Shown: positions 1 to 8,948 of the stretch, piece after piece | How the letters are laid out: each line of letters begins with the position of its first letter | Position numbering within the stretch: position 1 is the first letter of the stretch | Assembly: GCF_025231525.1 (NCBI RefSeq) | Contig: NZ_CP103057.1 | Coordinates: 2,187,001 to 2,251,000 of the forward strand | Direction: 5' to 3' | DNA length: 64,000 nt | Origin: Sphingomonas endolithica | Lineage (GTDB): Bacteria > Pseudomonadota > Alphaproteobacteria > Sphingomonadales > Sphingomonadaceae | Notes under the pieces: model-generated | Seen by the model: the letters and a program-made list of their open reading frames with translations, nothing else | The model's database searches: none | Told to the model about the DNA's origin: nothing | Position numbers and translations under genes: made by a program

Positions 1-340
1 AACCGATCATGGTAATGCGCATGTGAAATTGTACCCGCCATCAGTCGAAATTATCGCTCAAGCTGCGACGCTCTATCCAAACCGTGGTCGATTGCCAGCT
101 TATAGCGGATCGGGCGCGTAGTGCGTGGCCGCGGACTAACATTATCCACGACCTACCATCAAACCGCCGGAGCGCGTCTGCGCGTACCCGCGGGACCAAG
201 GCTTGTAAGCTCGGCAGGTTTGTGGATCGCAGCAGCGCACCCAATTAGACGAGTTGCTGCGACACTGGTTGTAGCTCGCTGCGATACCCGCCGTGCTGCA
301 CACGATGTGCCCGACGAAAAACGATCATCGCGAGACAAAC
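1..340. other. gene-free stretch upstream of the ompA terminator
   Basis: No open frame here has the codon use or domain content of a real gene. Short frames exist on both strands, but they read as arginine-rich low-complexity protein. I see no tRNA, repeat or recognisable regulatory site. The composition is less GC-biased than the genes to the right. Confidence 0.5.
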
Positions 341-370
341 AAAAGGGAGGCCAGCAGATGCTGACCTCCC
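341..370 (-). terminator. Rho-independent terminator of the ompA-like gene
   Basis: On the minus strand a GGGAGG...CCTCCC stem encloses a further paired CAGCA/TGCTG segment with a TC loop, and is followed by TTTTGTTTG. It lies 25 bases past the stop of the OmpA-like gene and is correctly oriented for it. Confidence 0.85.
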
Positions 371-394
371 TTCTCTTACTCAGCCAATTCGGGA

Positions 395-1522
395 TTAGCT
401 GCCCGAACCAGGACCGTACTGGATTTCCACACGGCGGTTTTCCAGCTCGCGAACGCCATCGGCGGTCTCGACGCGCGGACGGCTTTCGCCGAATGCCGAA
501 GTCGAGATCACGCTGTCCGGGATCGAACGCGAGGTAAGATATGCCTTCACCGCATCAGCGCGACGCTGCGAAAGACCGACGTTGTACGATGCCGAACCCG
601 ACTTATCGGCGTGGCCGGCCAACATGACCTGCGTGTTGCCGCAATTCTGGTACTGCGAGATCGCACCGTCGAGCAGCGATGCTGCCTGCGACGTGATGTC
701 CGACTTATCCCACTCAAAGAACACGATGTACGGTCCAGGAGCGCAAACCACTTCCGGCGTTGCCACTACTTCAGGCGGCGGAGGAGGAGGAGGCGGTGGA
801 GGAGGCGGCGGCGGCGGAGCAGCAGGCTCGCCGAAGTTGTAGGTCAGACCACCGAGGATGCTGTGCGACCGGAAGCGAGCTTCCGACTGACGGCCCGTGA
901 CGTCGACGAGACGAACATTGTCTGCGTTGAAGAAACGATACTTCAGCGATACATCGACGTGATCGCTAAGCGGCGCGCGAACACCAGCAAGACCCTGCCA
1001 AGCGAAACCGGTATCGGAGTCATCGAGGAAAGGACCGCCTGCGAGACGATAACCGTCTGCCTTGACGCGAGCGACACCGACACCGCCGCCGACGAAGCCC
1101 TGAATGCCGTCGTCCTCACCGAAGTCGAGCAGGCCGTTGACCATGAAGCTGAGTGCCGTGGTCTTGCCGCGTGCATCATACGTGCCGGCCGGGCGTGCAC
1201 CCAGAACGCCACCACCCGAGAAGACCGGGGTCGTTACGCTCGACTGATATTCGTCGAGACGTGCGCTCTTGTAGCCAACTTCGGTTTCGATCCGGACCGG
1301 GCCGAAATCGTAGCCAATGACGCCGTCGACGTCATAGCCGTAGTGGCTGTCTACCGTAGCGCCGCCCGAAGCAGCGGCAGTCGCGCCAGTGATGTCGTAG
1401 TCGATGTCTTCCACGATCATCGCACCACCCTCGACGCCCACGTACCACGAATTATCGCGTGCGAGGGCAGGTGTGGCCAGTGCAGTGGAGGCAAGCGCCA
1501 TGGTGATGGCAAGCTTCCGCAT
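395..1522 (-). CDS. OmpA family outer membrane protein
   Basis: This is an outer-membrane beta-barrel protein anchored to peptidoglycan. Residues 1-21 form a signal peptide ending in ALA before RDNSWYVG. Residues 22-232 alternate like an eight-stranded barrel and end in the aromatic strand GGLTYNF. Residues 236-250 are an uninterrupted run of 15 prolines that bridges the periplasm. The C-terminal 105 residues are an OmpA/MotB domain with the conserved LSQRRADAVKAYL helix and an NRRVEI ending. The length of 375 aa is normal for the family. An AAAGGGGA ribosome site precedes the ATG. The gene is monocistronic with its own terminator. The family holds the envelope together; a specific porin role is not shown by sequence. 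Confidence 0.93.
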   Translation of the reverse strand: MRKLAITMALASTALATPALARDNSWYVGVEGGAMIVEDIDYDITGATAAASGGATVDSHYGYDVDGVIGYDFGPVRIETEVGYKSARLDEYQSSVTTPVFSGGGVLGARPAGTYDARGKTTALSFMVNGLLDFGEDDGIQGFVGGGVGVARVKADGYRLAGGPFLDDSDTGFAWQGLAGVRAPLSDHVDVSLKYRFFNADNVRLVDVTGRQSEARFRSHSILGGLTYNFGEPAAPPPPPPPPPPPPPPPEVVATPEVVCAPGPYIVFFEWDKSDITSQAASLLDGAISQYQNCGNTQVMLAGHADKSGSASYNVGLSQRRADAVKAYLTSRSIPDSVISTSAFGESRPRVETADGVRELENRRVEIQYGPGSGS

Positions 1523-1644
1523 AAAAATCCCCTTTCGTCAGTGTCACTCGGACAGCGCAAACTCCCTACCCAAAGGATGGTTTCCACGCAAGCGCACAAA
1601 TGCTGAGAAGGTGTTGCTCAACGGCAACAATATGCCCGCTGACT

Positions 1645-2148
1645 CTAGCTGGCAATAAGCCCGTGACTTCTCAAAGCCGCCACGATCGCCGCAATACTAA
1701 CCCTTGCTTCTGCGTCGATGATCTCGCCATCTGAGGGATCCGAAATCGCGGGCTGTTGAGCGCCAAGAACGGCAACGCCATCGATCGTCACGCTCGTTCC
1801 CTGCAGCCGGCCCATCGACCATGTGCCACGAGAATATCGTGCGATTTGTTGATCTTCGGCGACCCAAGCTGACATGCCTTCCACGGGATCGACGAACCGC
1901 CAGCCGCCCGTTGACCAGCCGGCGATACAGCCGGCTTTCCCAGACCATGCGCCGCCAGGCGAGGTACCAACGATCCAAGCTTCACCCGGCTCAGGGTCTG
2001 CCGGAAGGGTTTCGGCCGCAAAGCCGATGACGGTGGGCTGCGCCAGAAGGTCGACCAACGTTAGGGCTTCGTTATGCAACAATTCTTTCTGGGCCTGTCC
2101 CGCGCGTAGCAACGGCAATTGCAGCCGGGCGCTCGTTTCCTCGCTCAT
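1645..2148 (-). CDS. DUF2793 domain protein, GTA/prophage-associated
   Basis: This 167-aa protein carries the DUF2793 signature: an LPLLRAGQAQKELLHNEAL start, then PGEAWIVG, a GGWRFVDP segment and a C-terminal helix. The family is found next to tail-fibre genes of gene transfer agents and prophages in alphaproteobacteria, so a role in the particle or its host contact is likely but unproven. The ATG overlaps the stop of the upstream tail fragment (ATGA), as expected for translational coupling in a GTA operon. Because the upstream cluster is deleted, it may no longer have a function, although its own frame is intact. Confidence 0.75.
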   Translation of the reverse strand: MSEETSARLQLPLLRAGQAQKELLHNEALTLVDLLAQPTVIGFAAETLPADPEPGEAWIVGTSPGGAWSGKAGCIAGWSTGGWRFVDPVEGMSAWVAEDQQIARYSRGTWSMGRLQGTSVTIDGVAVLGAQQPAISDPSDGEIIDAEARVSIAAIVAALRSHGLIAS

Positions 2149-3470
2149 ATGATCTCCTGCACCATGGGAAGCTCGATCGTCGCCGCTGCCGATTCGCCGT
2201 TCGAGCCGACCTGACGAACAGAAATGACGCAGGCGCTCGGCAGATAGTCGACTGCAGGAATGACGATCTCGGACACGGCGACATCCACCGTCCTGGCCGG
2301 TCCCCTGCCAGGCATGATCGTCGCTCGATAGCCTTCACGCTCCTCGCCGAGCGGCGCATCGACACCATCGACCCAGCGCCAGCCGCTCCGGCTTCGTCTA
2401 ACCCAGCTGACCAGCGCGTCACCATTGGGCAACACGCGGCTGATCAGATGGACGGGGGACGGCGGCAGCACCGAAATACCTTGCACTGCAGCATCGATCT
2501 GGGCGGGTCCCGCCAAATCGCCAATGCCGGAAGCGATGTCGCGGATCGTTCCACCGACCGCCGACAGCGGCAGGTCGATAGGAAGGAGGAGGGTGTCGCG
2601 CTCGACAAGGACAAAGCGGTCGCCGATGGCCTGCCGTCCCATTGCTCCTTCAGTGCCGCGTCGTCCACGCAGCAGGTTCGACAATCGCCAGCGGACCCGG
2701 CCAACCTGTTCGACCTTGCCAAACTGCAGGAGTTCATCGCCGACCATCGCGACATTCGCGCCGGCCACCAACGCGGCCAAGCCTGCGCCCGCTAGCACCA
2801 TGTTCTCATGCGCGAGATCGACTACAAGGTCGTTCATCTGGTCGCTGACGCTCGTCGCTCCGGCCCGAAGCGGACTTGCCAACGTTCCAAGCGTCGCGGC
2901 ACTCGCCGTTCGCCCCACCGGCGTCCACCGTTCTTCGCCCGATATCCGATAGAGCAACGCAGCCTGTCGCCAGCCGGCGCCGGTGCCCGCCGCCGCAACG
3001 AACATCCGCGGCGAGCTCGATAACGTGTCATCGAGCGGCGGCATCTCGAACACGTGAAGCACCCTCTGGCCAGCCACGGCATCCGGTGCGGCCAGCACGC
3101 GCCCGGAAGTCGCGCTCGCGGCGGCGGTCGTCGCCGATAGCCGCACGCACTCCAGCTTCACCACCATCGCCTCGAACCACCAGTCGGCAACGCGGAACAC
3201 GCCGGGGATTCCTCGAATCGTCACGACGTCGCCGGGCATGACGTGCAGGTGGCTCCAGCCAAGCGTTACCGTGCGCTTCTCGCGTGCGGCTTCGCCCCGC
3301 GCGACCAAGGCCTTGGCCATCGTCTTGGCAGCGTCCGCCGACAAGGCGGCCGGCATCTCGATCCGCAACTCGCGCCGCCCGGCACCTGGACGCTGCGCGC
3401 GTTGCAGCCCGCTCTGATAATCGCGCGCCGGATCGTAATGCGCCAGGGTCACGCTTCGTGGGACGTTCTC
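2145..3470 (-). pseudogene. GTA tail/baseplate protein, C-terminal fragment
   Basis: From about 3470 down to 2145 the minus strand encodes some 440 residues matching the C-terminal part of the large GTA tail protein (gp15-like, TIM-barrel tail protein). The stretch starts near PRSVTLAHYDPARDYQ and contains MPGDVVTIRGIPGVFRV and LSNLLRGRRGTEGAMG. Family members are much larger, so the N-terminal half is missing. The frame stays open upstream to 3656 only by reading the portal gene out of frame. It is followed directly by the DUF2793 gene. I infer a remnant produced by an internal deletion of the GTA cluster. Confidence 0.8.
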
Positions 3471-3498
3471 GATCGCTGTCCTCGACTGTGCCCCGCGC

Positions 3499-4101
3499 TC
3501 ACTGCGCCTGTGGGGCAGGTGTCGGTAACGTTCGAGGCGGGACTGGCGGCCGACTGGGCGGGATTGCCGGCGCCGCCCCCAGACAACCGAGACCATAATG
3601 ATCGTCGATCGGCGAAAAACCGCGAATGTGCAGCACCACTGGCCGGCCGCCGCCATCGTCCGCCATCAACCGTGTCGCGCGCTCGCCGACCCGGTAGCTG
3701 TACGCCACCGGCCAGCCCCCCGCGTCCGGCTCCACCGTCACCCGTTCGGGCCGCAGCGCGAACAACTCCGCCACTTGCCCAGCGGCATCGCACAGCACCT
3801 GAACATCGGCATTGCCGTGCAGCAATAACTGCGCCGCCAGCGTCGCCAGCAAAGCCTGGCCACCCGACCGCGCCCGCACCAGCCTCTCCAGCTCGGGTGA
3901 CGATGTGGTGAGCGGCGCCTCACCCAGGCCATCCGCCACCAGCCGCACGCTACGCTGCGCAATGGCGTTGCCAAGGTAGGCCGCACGCACCTGCGCTGCA
4001 TAGCCACCCGTCGCATCTCCCACCATCCGCGTGCCACCGACGCGCGACAATGCCGGCCGCGATTCCTCGCGCCCGGCCGATTTCCAGCCGAACAATTTCA
4101 T
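3499..4101 (-). pseudogene. GTA/HK97-type portal protein, N-terminal fragment
   Basis: The ATG at 4101 follows a GGGGACATGAG leader and begins MKLFGWKSAG. The protein follows the HK97-like portal family through GNADVQVL, LFALRPERV and the FSPIDDHYGLGCLGAA motif, about 177 residues. It then turns into an unrelated proline-rich tail and stops. Full portal proteins are near 390-400 aa. Capsid, protease, head-tail and tape-measure genes that should follow are absent; the next recognisable sequence is the C-terminus of the tail protein. The terminase expected upstream is also missing. This is the left edge of a collapsed GTA cluster. Confidence 0.8.
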
Positions 4102-4259
4102 CTCATGTCCCCGTAACAAGGTATCTGCGCAGTCAGACGATGGCGCGCCGCGATCGCACGCTTGCTCCGCCAGCGTCGTTCGCCTTCCGGAACAAAGCGG
4201 ACGGCCGGCAATTATTCCGCTAGGCTTGCGAGCCTCTGGAATAAAAAGGGTGATCCACA

Positions 4260-4529
4260 ATGAAGAAGATTTTCGTTCTCGGTCTTGGGGCCGGCTTGAT
4301 CTCGCTCAGCGCATGCAACTCCAGCCCGCGCGAACAGGCTGCCGACAACATCGAATCGAACAGCGAAGCCATGGCTGACAATATGGAAGACATGGCCGAC
4401 AACACGAACAGCTCGGCGGCTGCCGACACGCTCGAGAACCAGGCGGATGCAGTGCGCGCCACCGGCGAGAACCAGGCAGAAGACATGCGCACCAACGACG
4501 CGGACACCAACCTGTCGAACGGCATGTAA
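4260..4529 (+). CDS. small lipoprotein
   Basis: This 89-aa protein has a classic lipoprotein signal: KK at residues 2-3, a hydrophobic core and an LSAC lipobox with Cys19 as the predicted lipidated residue. The mature part is very acidic and rich in Asn, Ala and Glu, with heptad-like repeats (NSEAMADNMEDMADN), suggesting helix or coiled coil. It is a single gene with its own downstream terminator. No specific function can be read; similar small envelope lipoproteins are common in sphingomonads. Confidence 0.8.
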   Translation: MKKIFVLGLGAGLISLSACNSSPREQAADNIESNSEAMADNMEDMADNTNSSAAADTLENQADAVRATGENQAEDMRTNDADTNLSNGM

Positions 4530-4573
4530 TTCGGCCATCGGTCGATCGAGCCGCCACAATGCGGCTCGCGGTG

Positions 4574-4610
4574 AAGGGCGTTTGGGGCAACCCGAGCGCC
4601 CTTACTTTTA
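4574..4610 (+). terminator. Rho-independent terminator after the small lipoprotein gene
   Basis: AAGGGCG pairs with CGCCCTT around an inner GGGG/CCC stem with a CAA loop, followed by ACTTTTA. It lies 45 bases past the lipoprotein stop on the same strand. Confidence 0.7.
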
Positions 4611-4688
4611 GCCGAGACAGGCGTTATCCCTCAGAGTCTGCCATGCGCAGCGCAATGCAATAGCCTCGTGCAAAACGGAGTAGGAAGC

Positions 4689-5078
4689 ATGTTCAATCAC
4701 ATCATGGTCGGCTCGAACGACCTGGAGCGTTCCAAGCGCTTCTATGATGCGGTGCTCGGCGTCCTCGGAGCAGGCCAGGCGATCCGAAACGAAGCGGGCA
4801 GCGGCCATATCCGATTGTTCTACCGCCATAATGGCAGCACGTTTGCCGTCAGCCAGCCGATCAACGACGAAGGTGCGACCGCCGGAAACGGCACCACGAT
4901 CGCATTCAAATGTCACTCCCCCGCGCAAGTGCGCGAATTCCACGATGTTACCGTCGCAAACGGCGGCACATCGATCGAGGATGCACCAGGGCCCCGCGAT
5001 AGCAGCGTGGGCGTCGTCGATTTGGCTTATGTCCGCGACCCCGACGGTAACAAGATCTGCGCCATTCATCGAGGTTGA
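4689..5078 (+). CDS. VOC family protein (glyoxalase/dioxygenase fold)
   Basis: This 129-aa single-domain protein has vicinal-oxygen-chelate features: an N-terminal FNHIMVGSNDLERSKRFYDAVLG strand-helix, and a C-terminal VDLAYVRDPDGNKICAIH segment typical of the metal-binding half. Candidate metal ligands are His4 and residues of the DPDGNK loop. Family members act as glyoxalases, dioxygenases or resistance proteins; the substrate is not evident. I chose the ATG at 4689 because an AGGA site lies just upstream and the fold starts there. A longer frame from 4668 adds seven residues. Confidence 0.85.
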   Translation: MFNHIMVGSNDLERSKRFYDAVLGVLGAGQAIRNEAGSGHIRLFYRHNGSTFAVSQPINDEGATAGNGTTIAFKCHSPAQVREFHDVTVANGGTSIEDAPGPRDSSVGVVDLAYVRDPDGNKICAIHRG

Positions 5079-5175
5079 GGCGCGTCGGCGACCGCACTTG
5101 CCCTACAAGCCCACAAACGCCGTCCCGCGAGGTCGGAAGCCGACCTCGATTCCAAACTCTTCGACGATCGGACGA

Positions 5176-5862
5176 TCACTCTCGCGTCGCGAACCAGATC
5201 ACGTGCCGCGGCCCCTTGCCGTTGGCCCGCGCCTTCACGACCACTTCATCGACCGAAAAACCAGCATCGCCAAGCCGCTTGGCGAAGCGCGGATCGGGCG
5301 CGGCCGACCACACTGCAAGGACGCCGCCCGGCGTCAGCGCTGCCTTGGCCGCCTTCAACCCGCGCGCGGAATATAGCTGGCCATTGTCCGACCGCACGAG
5401 CCCGTCGGGCCCGTTATCGACGTCGAGCAGGATCGCATCATACGCCCCCAGCCCGCCGCGCTCGGACACGACCGAGATCGGCGCCGCGACATCCTCGATG
5501 CGGATCTCGACGCGCGGATCGTCCAGGCATCCCGCGGTCAGCGCTGCCATCGGCCCGCGCGCCCAATCCAGTATTTGCGGCACCAGTTCCGCCACCTCGA
5601 TCCGCGCATCGGGGCCCAGAGCCCCGAGCGCGGCGCGTAGCGTAAAGCCCATGCCATACCCCCCGATCAGCATGCGGATCTTCGCGCGCCCCGCCAGCCG
5701 CTCGCACGTCATCACCGCCAGCGCCTCTTCCGATCCGCTCATCCGGCTGTTCATCAGCTCGTTACGATCGAGCACGATCATATGATCCGCGCCGCGCCGG
5801 AACAGCCTGAGCGGCTCGCCGCCGGGCACCTCGGCGGTATCGATCAATTCGCGCGGCACCAT
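5176..5862 (-). CDS. spermidine synthase-like SAM-fold protein
   Basis: This 228-aa Rossmann-fold protein resembles polyamine aminopropyltransferases. It has MLIGGYGMGFTLRAAL (nucleotide-binding loop), ARIEVAELVP (acidic ribose contact), DAILLDVDNGPDG and LTPGGVLAVWS. The N-terminal part retains the LMNSRMSGSEEALA stretch, comparable to the SRMHGSEEAL region of similar bacterial proteins. Whether it transfers aminopropyl or methyl groups is unclear. Its ATG shares a base with the crtW stop (TAATG), so the two are translationally coupled. Confidence 0.8.
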   Translation of the reverse strand: MVPRELIDTAEVPGGEPLRLFRRGADHMIVLDRNELMNSRMSGSEEALAVMTCERLAGRAKIRMLIGGYGMGFTLRAALGALGPDARIEVAELVPQILDWARGPMAALTAGCLDDPRVEIRIEDVAAPISVVSERGGLGAYDAILLDVDNGPDGLVRSDNGQLYSARGLKAAKAALTPGGVLAVWSAAPDPRFAKRLGDAGFSVDEVVVKARANGKGPRHVIWFATRE

Positions 5863-6629
5863 TATCCGTTTCCTATGTCAGTCTTCTGCGGTGCGCTGGT
5901 CGCACGCAGCCGTGGCAACAGCCACCACGGCGTTCCCGGGCTCAGATGATGCTCGTGATGATAGCCGCCGAAATTGAAGCAGGTCAGCAGCGACATCGAC
6001 GCCGACAGATCGGAGCTACGCGCGTTATGATGATCGACGAACGCCGCATCTCCGTGCCGGTGCGGCAGATACGTGCCGAAGAAGAACAACTGGCCAAGCG
6101 CGAGCAGCGCGGGAACCGCCCAGAATATAATGATATTTTCCAACCGCGCGTCCAGCAGGAAGATGTACACTAGCGCAACGAGCGTAATCCGCACGATCTG
6201 CCCGTGCGTGTAATAGCCGCTGAAGAAGCGTACGAACCACGGCAGCACCCGGCGCGGTTCGCCGGCATGGAAGTCCGGATCCTCCGCCGATCCCGAATAC
6301 CGGTGATGCGCGCCATGTTTGGGGCGCAACTGGCTGTACGACAAAGCGGCATACAATCCGAGGCAGACAGCTCCCGCCAGCGTGTTCAATCGTGGCCGCC
6401 CTGGCACCAGCGATCCGTGCATCGCATCGTGCGCAACGATGAACAGCCCGGTGCTGAGCCACGCCTGCACGATCACCAGCAGCACCGCGATCGGCGCAGT
6501 CGTCGCATGCCAGGTCCAGAAGAAGATGCCGCCGATGTGGATCACCAGCCACGCAAGTACCAACGCGCCGGCGATCGCCAAGCCCGTTAGACCCTGCCGC
6601 CGGTCGCCCATATCCAATGCCTGGGTCAT
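5862..6629 (-). CDS. crtW: beta-carotene ketolase CrtW
   Basis: This is a membrane di-iron oxygenase that adds 4-keto groups to beta-ionone rings (canthaxanthin/astaxanthin route). It is 255 aa with several transmembrane segments. The histidine clusters of the family are visible: HDAMH (67-71), KHGAHHRYSGSAEDPDFH (104-121), and HHEHH near residue 225. FGTYLPHR is a CrtW hallmark that separates it from generic fatty acid desaturases. I chose the ATG at 6629, which overlaps the stop of a small upstream ORF (ATGA). The downstream partner is the spermidine-synthase-like gene. No other carotenoid genes are in the window. Confidence 0.88.
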   Translation of the reverse strand: MTQALDMGDRRQGLTGLAIAGALVLAWLVIHIGGIFFWTWHATTAPIAVLLVIVQAWLSTGLFIVAHDAMHGSLVPGRPRLNTLAGAVCLGLYAALSYSQLRPKHGAHHRYSGSAEDPDFHAGEPRRVLPWFVRFFSGYYTHGQIVRITLVALVYIFLLDARLENIIIFWAVPALLALGQLFFFGTYLPHRHGDAAFVDHHNARSSDLSASMSLLTCFNFGGYHHEHHLSPGTPWWLLPRLRATSAPQKTDIGNG

Positions 6630-6703
6630 ACCAGCTCTAACCGAGCGCGGGACTGCTCCGCACGGTGTGCGGCGGTGATCCCGGCCTTCTTCCACCATGC
6701 CAT
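6626..6703 (-). CDS. 25-codon leader ORF coupled to crtW
   Basis: The minus strand has GAGGAG, an eight-base gap, then ATG and 25 sense codons beginning MAWWKKAGITAAHRAEQ, ending in TGA that overlaps the crtW ATG by four bases. The ribosome site is stronger than anything directly before crtW, so ribosomes probably reach crtW through this ORF. The peptide is basic with WW near its start. It could be a leader peptide with no own role or a small functional protein. No homology is claimed. Confidence 0.5.
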   Translation of the reverse strand: MAWWKKAGITAAHRAEQSRARLELV

Positions 6704-6787
6704 AGTCTTGCTCCTCGGTCGGCCTAGGCGAGCATGACGCTTCCGCCAAGCGATGATCGGACACCTGCTTCGCACGTCACGGGCATC

Positions 6788-7090
6788 TTACCTGCCGGTC
6801 GGCGGCTGTTCCCCGCCGGCCTGCGCATCGCTGTCGAAATCCTCGCCCGGCCCGCCGCCAGCGCCGACACCACTGCCATCGACGGCGCCGTCGGGATCGC
6901 CCTTGCGACGGTCCTGCTCCGCGCGCCAGGCCTCCTGCCCCTCGCTGTCATATTCCTGTCCCGAATAGCCACCGCCCGTGCCAACCGCACCCAGCCGCTC
7001 GTCGATCGGCTTCCTGAACGATGGACGCTTGCCATTCTCCGGCGGGATGTCAGGTTCGCCCGCGCGCGTTTCATGATCGTCGCTCATCAT
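6788..7090 (-). CDS. small acidic hypothetical protein
   Basis: This 100-aa protein is rich in Gly, Asp, Glu and Pro, lacks hydrophobic segments and is probably disordered. It contains KRPSFRKPIDERLGAVGTGGGYSGQEYDSEGQEAWRAE split by glycine runs. The start overlaps the stop of the preceding small gene (ATGATG over TGA), so both are in one transcript. I do not recognise the family. Length and coupling support real coding, and other frames here are not plausible. Confidence 0.55.
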   Translation of the reverse strand: MMSDDHETRAGEPDIPPENGKRPSFRKPIDERLGAVGTGGGYSGQEYDSEGQEAWRAEQDRRKGDPDGAVDGSGVGAGGGPGEDFDSDAQAGGEQPPTGR

Positions 7091-7293
7091 GCGCCACCCT
7101 GCACGCTCAACTCGTCGGTCGAGACATCATCGATATCCCCACCCCCGTCGCCCTGGCCGCCACTAGCGTCATCTATTGGCGGCTGCTCGGGCCGGGCGAT
7201 CTCTTCAGGGTCGATCGCCATGCCGGCGGCGTCCACCGACCCGACCGGCAGATCCTCAGGCGGTAAGTCCATGTCGCGCTCGTCGGTCATCAC
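7087..7293 (-). CDS. small acidic hypothetical protein, first of a coupled pair
   Basis: This 68-aa acidic protein begins MMTDERDMDLPPEDLPVG and contains an EEIARPEQPPIDD segment. It has no membrane segment or cysteine. An AAGGAG site lies eight bases before the ATG. Its TGA overlaps the start of the following 100-aa acidic gene. Function is unknown; the pair looks like a small operon of low-complexity soluble proteins. Confidence 0.55.
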   Translation of the reverse strand: MMTDERDMDLPPEDLPVGSVDAAGMAIDPEEIARPEQPPIDDASGGQGDGGGDIDDVSTDELSVQGGA

Positions 7294-7377
7294 ATTCTCC
7301 TTGGTAGCCAGGGGCTAAACGCACGGACGTCCCGATCGCTGCACCGGCTCAGGCGATCACCATCGCATCGAGCAACA

Positions 7378-8085
7378 TCACGTCGTCAGCCTGAACGTGG
7401 AAATGCCGGGCAGCAAAGGTCCCGCCGCCCATCGTGGCGCATCGCGAAACACCGCGTCATGCTCGGGGTTCGCGTAGATCACCGTGACCGCTTCGGCGCC
7501 AACGCCAAGCGCCTCTTCAAGACGAGTACGGACTTCCGCCATGATCGACGCATCGAACGGATTGTAGAAATAGGCGACGATCGACCTGCCCGACGGCCGG
7601 TATGCCGTCGCGTCGCCAGCGACGATTTCGGCCTGATCCATCCCCGGATGCTGCGCCACGAACGTGGCGATATTGGATTTGGCGATCTCACACAGATGTT
7701 CGGACAATTCGATTCCCACGACGTGGCGAAACCCCATCTCCATCGCCATCATCAGCACGCGGCCCTTGCCCGCGCCATAATCGATGAATGCGTGTTCGGC
7801 GGGATCCAGCCCCAATGCGCTGACCGGCGCGCGCAGCATCGCCTCGCTGCTTGGATCGTACCGCCGGCAACGTTCGGCCAGATCATCGCCATAGCCAAGC
7901 TCACGCGTACTCAACCCGCCACTGGTGTCGGTGCCCCAGCGCCGGTCGAACGCCAGATCGGCCGCGCGTGCCGCGCGCGCTTCCGGCCCGAGCGCGGCGA
8001 TAGCGTGGCGGACGTTCTTGATGGCCAGATGCCCGATCTCGACCGGGCTCCGGTTACCGATCCGACGAAGAAGCGACTTGAGCAT
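7378..8085 (-). CDS. class I SAM-dependent methyltransferase
   Basis: This 235-aa protein has a methyltransferase core: AFIDYGAGKGRVLMMAM (SAM loop, motif I), VVGIELSEHLCEIAKSNI (acidic residue of motif II), AEIVAGDATAY (motif III) and IVAYFYNPFDASIM (motif IV with an NPF-like sequence). The N-terminal 80 residues are a family-specific helical extension with FDRRWGTDTSGGL. The NPF motif is compatible with several substrate classes, so the target is unknown. It is transcribed alone, facing the DUF983 gene. Confidence 0.8.
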   Translation of the reverse strand: MLKSLLRRIGNRSPVEIGHLAIKNVRHAIAALGPEARAARAADLAFDRRWGTDTSGGLSTRELGYGDDLAERCRRYDPSSEAMLRAPVSALGLDPAEHAFIDYGAGKGRVLMMAMEMGFRHVVGIELSEHLCEIAKSNIATFVAQHPGMDQAEIVAGDATAYRPSGRSIVAYFYNPFDASIMAEVRTRLEEALGVGAEAVTVIYANPEHDAVFRDAPRWAAGPLLPGISTFRLTT

Positions 8086-8257
8086 GATGATCTCCCTCGC
8101 TGAACCGCGAACCAGTTTACTCGAACCTGTTGCTTAGACACTTTCTCCAACGACGACGTTAACGCTCGGTGCGGTGTACCCTGCCACCAAGCGCTTGAAG
8201 GCACTGGGGCAATTTGGCCAATTGTAACCCTTCCACAGGCGCATCACATGGTAAGAC

Positions 8258-8713
8258 ATGCCAGACCAACCCACTACGTCACCAGAGCTTCAGCCCGAAG
8301 GCGACAAGTTCCGCTGGATCGTCAAATGTGGGTGGAAAGGCTTATGCCCGCGCTGCGGAAAAGGCCGCATGTTCAAATCCTGGCTCAAGGTAGCGGACCG
8401 ATGCGAGCAATGCGGGCTGGATTACCGTTTCGCCGCTCCTGACGATGGCCCGGCATTCTTCTCCTTGTGCATCATCGCCCTGCCGCTAATCTTCTTCGTC
8501 GTCTGGCTCCAAGTCGCGTTCGATCCGCCCTTCTGGGTACATCTCGTGACCTCGGTGCCCTTCATGGCGCTGGGCACCTTGCTGCCGCTTCGACCGATCA
8601 AGGGCTGGCTGGTCGCTTCACAATTCGTCAACCGAGCGCAGGAAGCCGGCACAAACGCCCTCTGGGCGAAGCTGCACGGCACAGATCCGAACAGGAACGA
8701 CTTCGATCAGTGA
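8258..8713 (+). CDS. DUF983 family membrane protein
   Basis: This 151-aa protein has two CXXC knuckles (CPRCGKGRMF and CEQCGLDY) near the N-terminus that form a probable zinc ribbon. They are followed by two transmembrane segments (FFSLCIIALPLIFFVVWLQ and VTSVPFMALGTLLPL). This is the usual DUF983 layout in alphaproteobacteria. Function is not established. It is a single gene, not close to oxidase genes in this window. Confidence 0.85.
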   Translation: MPDQPTTSPELQPEGDKFRWIVKCGWKGLCPRCGKGRMFKSWLKVADRCEQCGLDYRFAAPDDGPAFFSLCIIALPLIFFVVWLQVAFDPPFWVHLVTSVPFMALGTLLPLRPIKGWLVASQFVNRAQEAGTNALWAKLHGTDPNRNDFDQ

Positions 8714-8948
8714 CACTGGCTCGGCAAGCTACGACCGCCAGCCTCACCCGCGACAGCTCCGATCGCGCCCCTGGCTGGCTTTCCGCCGACCGCCCGACTC
8801 GCAATTCTTCATCGTTCCTGATATGTACCCGAACAGCGTGACGCTGTCAAGCAATTTGTACCAGATCGGTGAGAGCCCGCAGCTGATTTAGGTGGCGGAA
8901 AATAGCACAAGCGGCGGCACCCTGATCCACTTCCGGCCCTGCGCCCCG

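Noticed and set aside
121..537. Open frame of 138 codons on the plus strand at the left edge
   Set aside because: It runs through the ompA terminator and into the antisense of ompA; composition is arginine-rich and no domain is visible.
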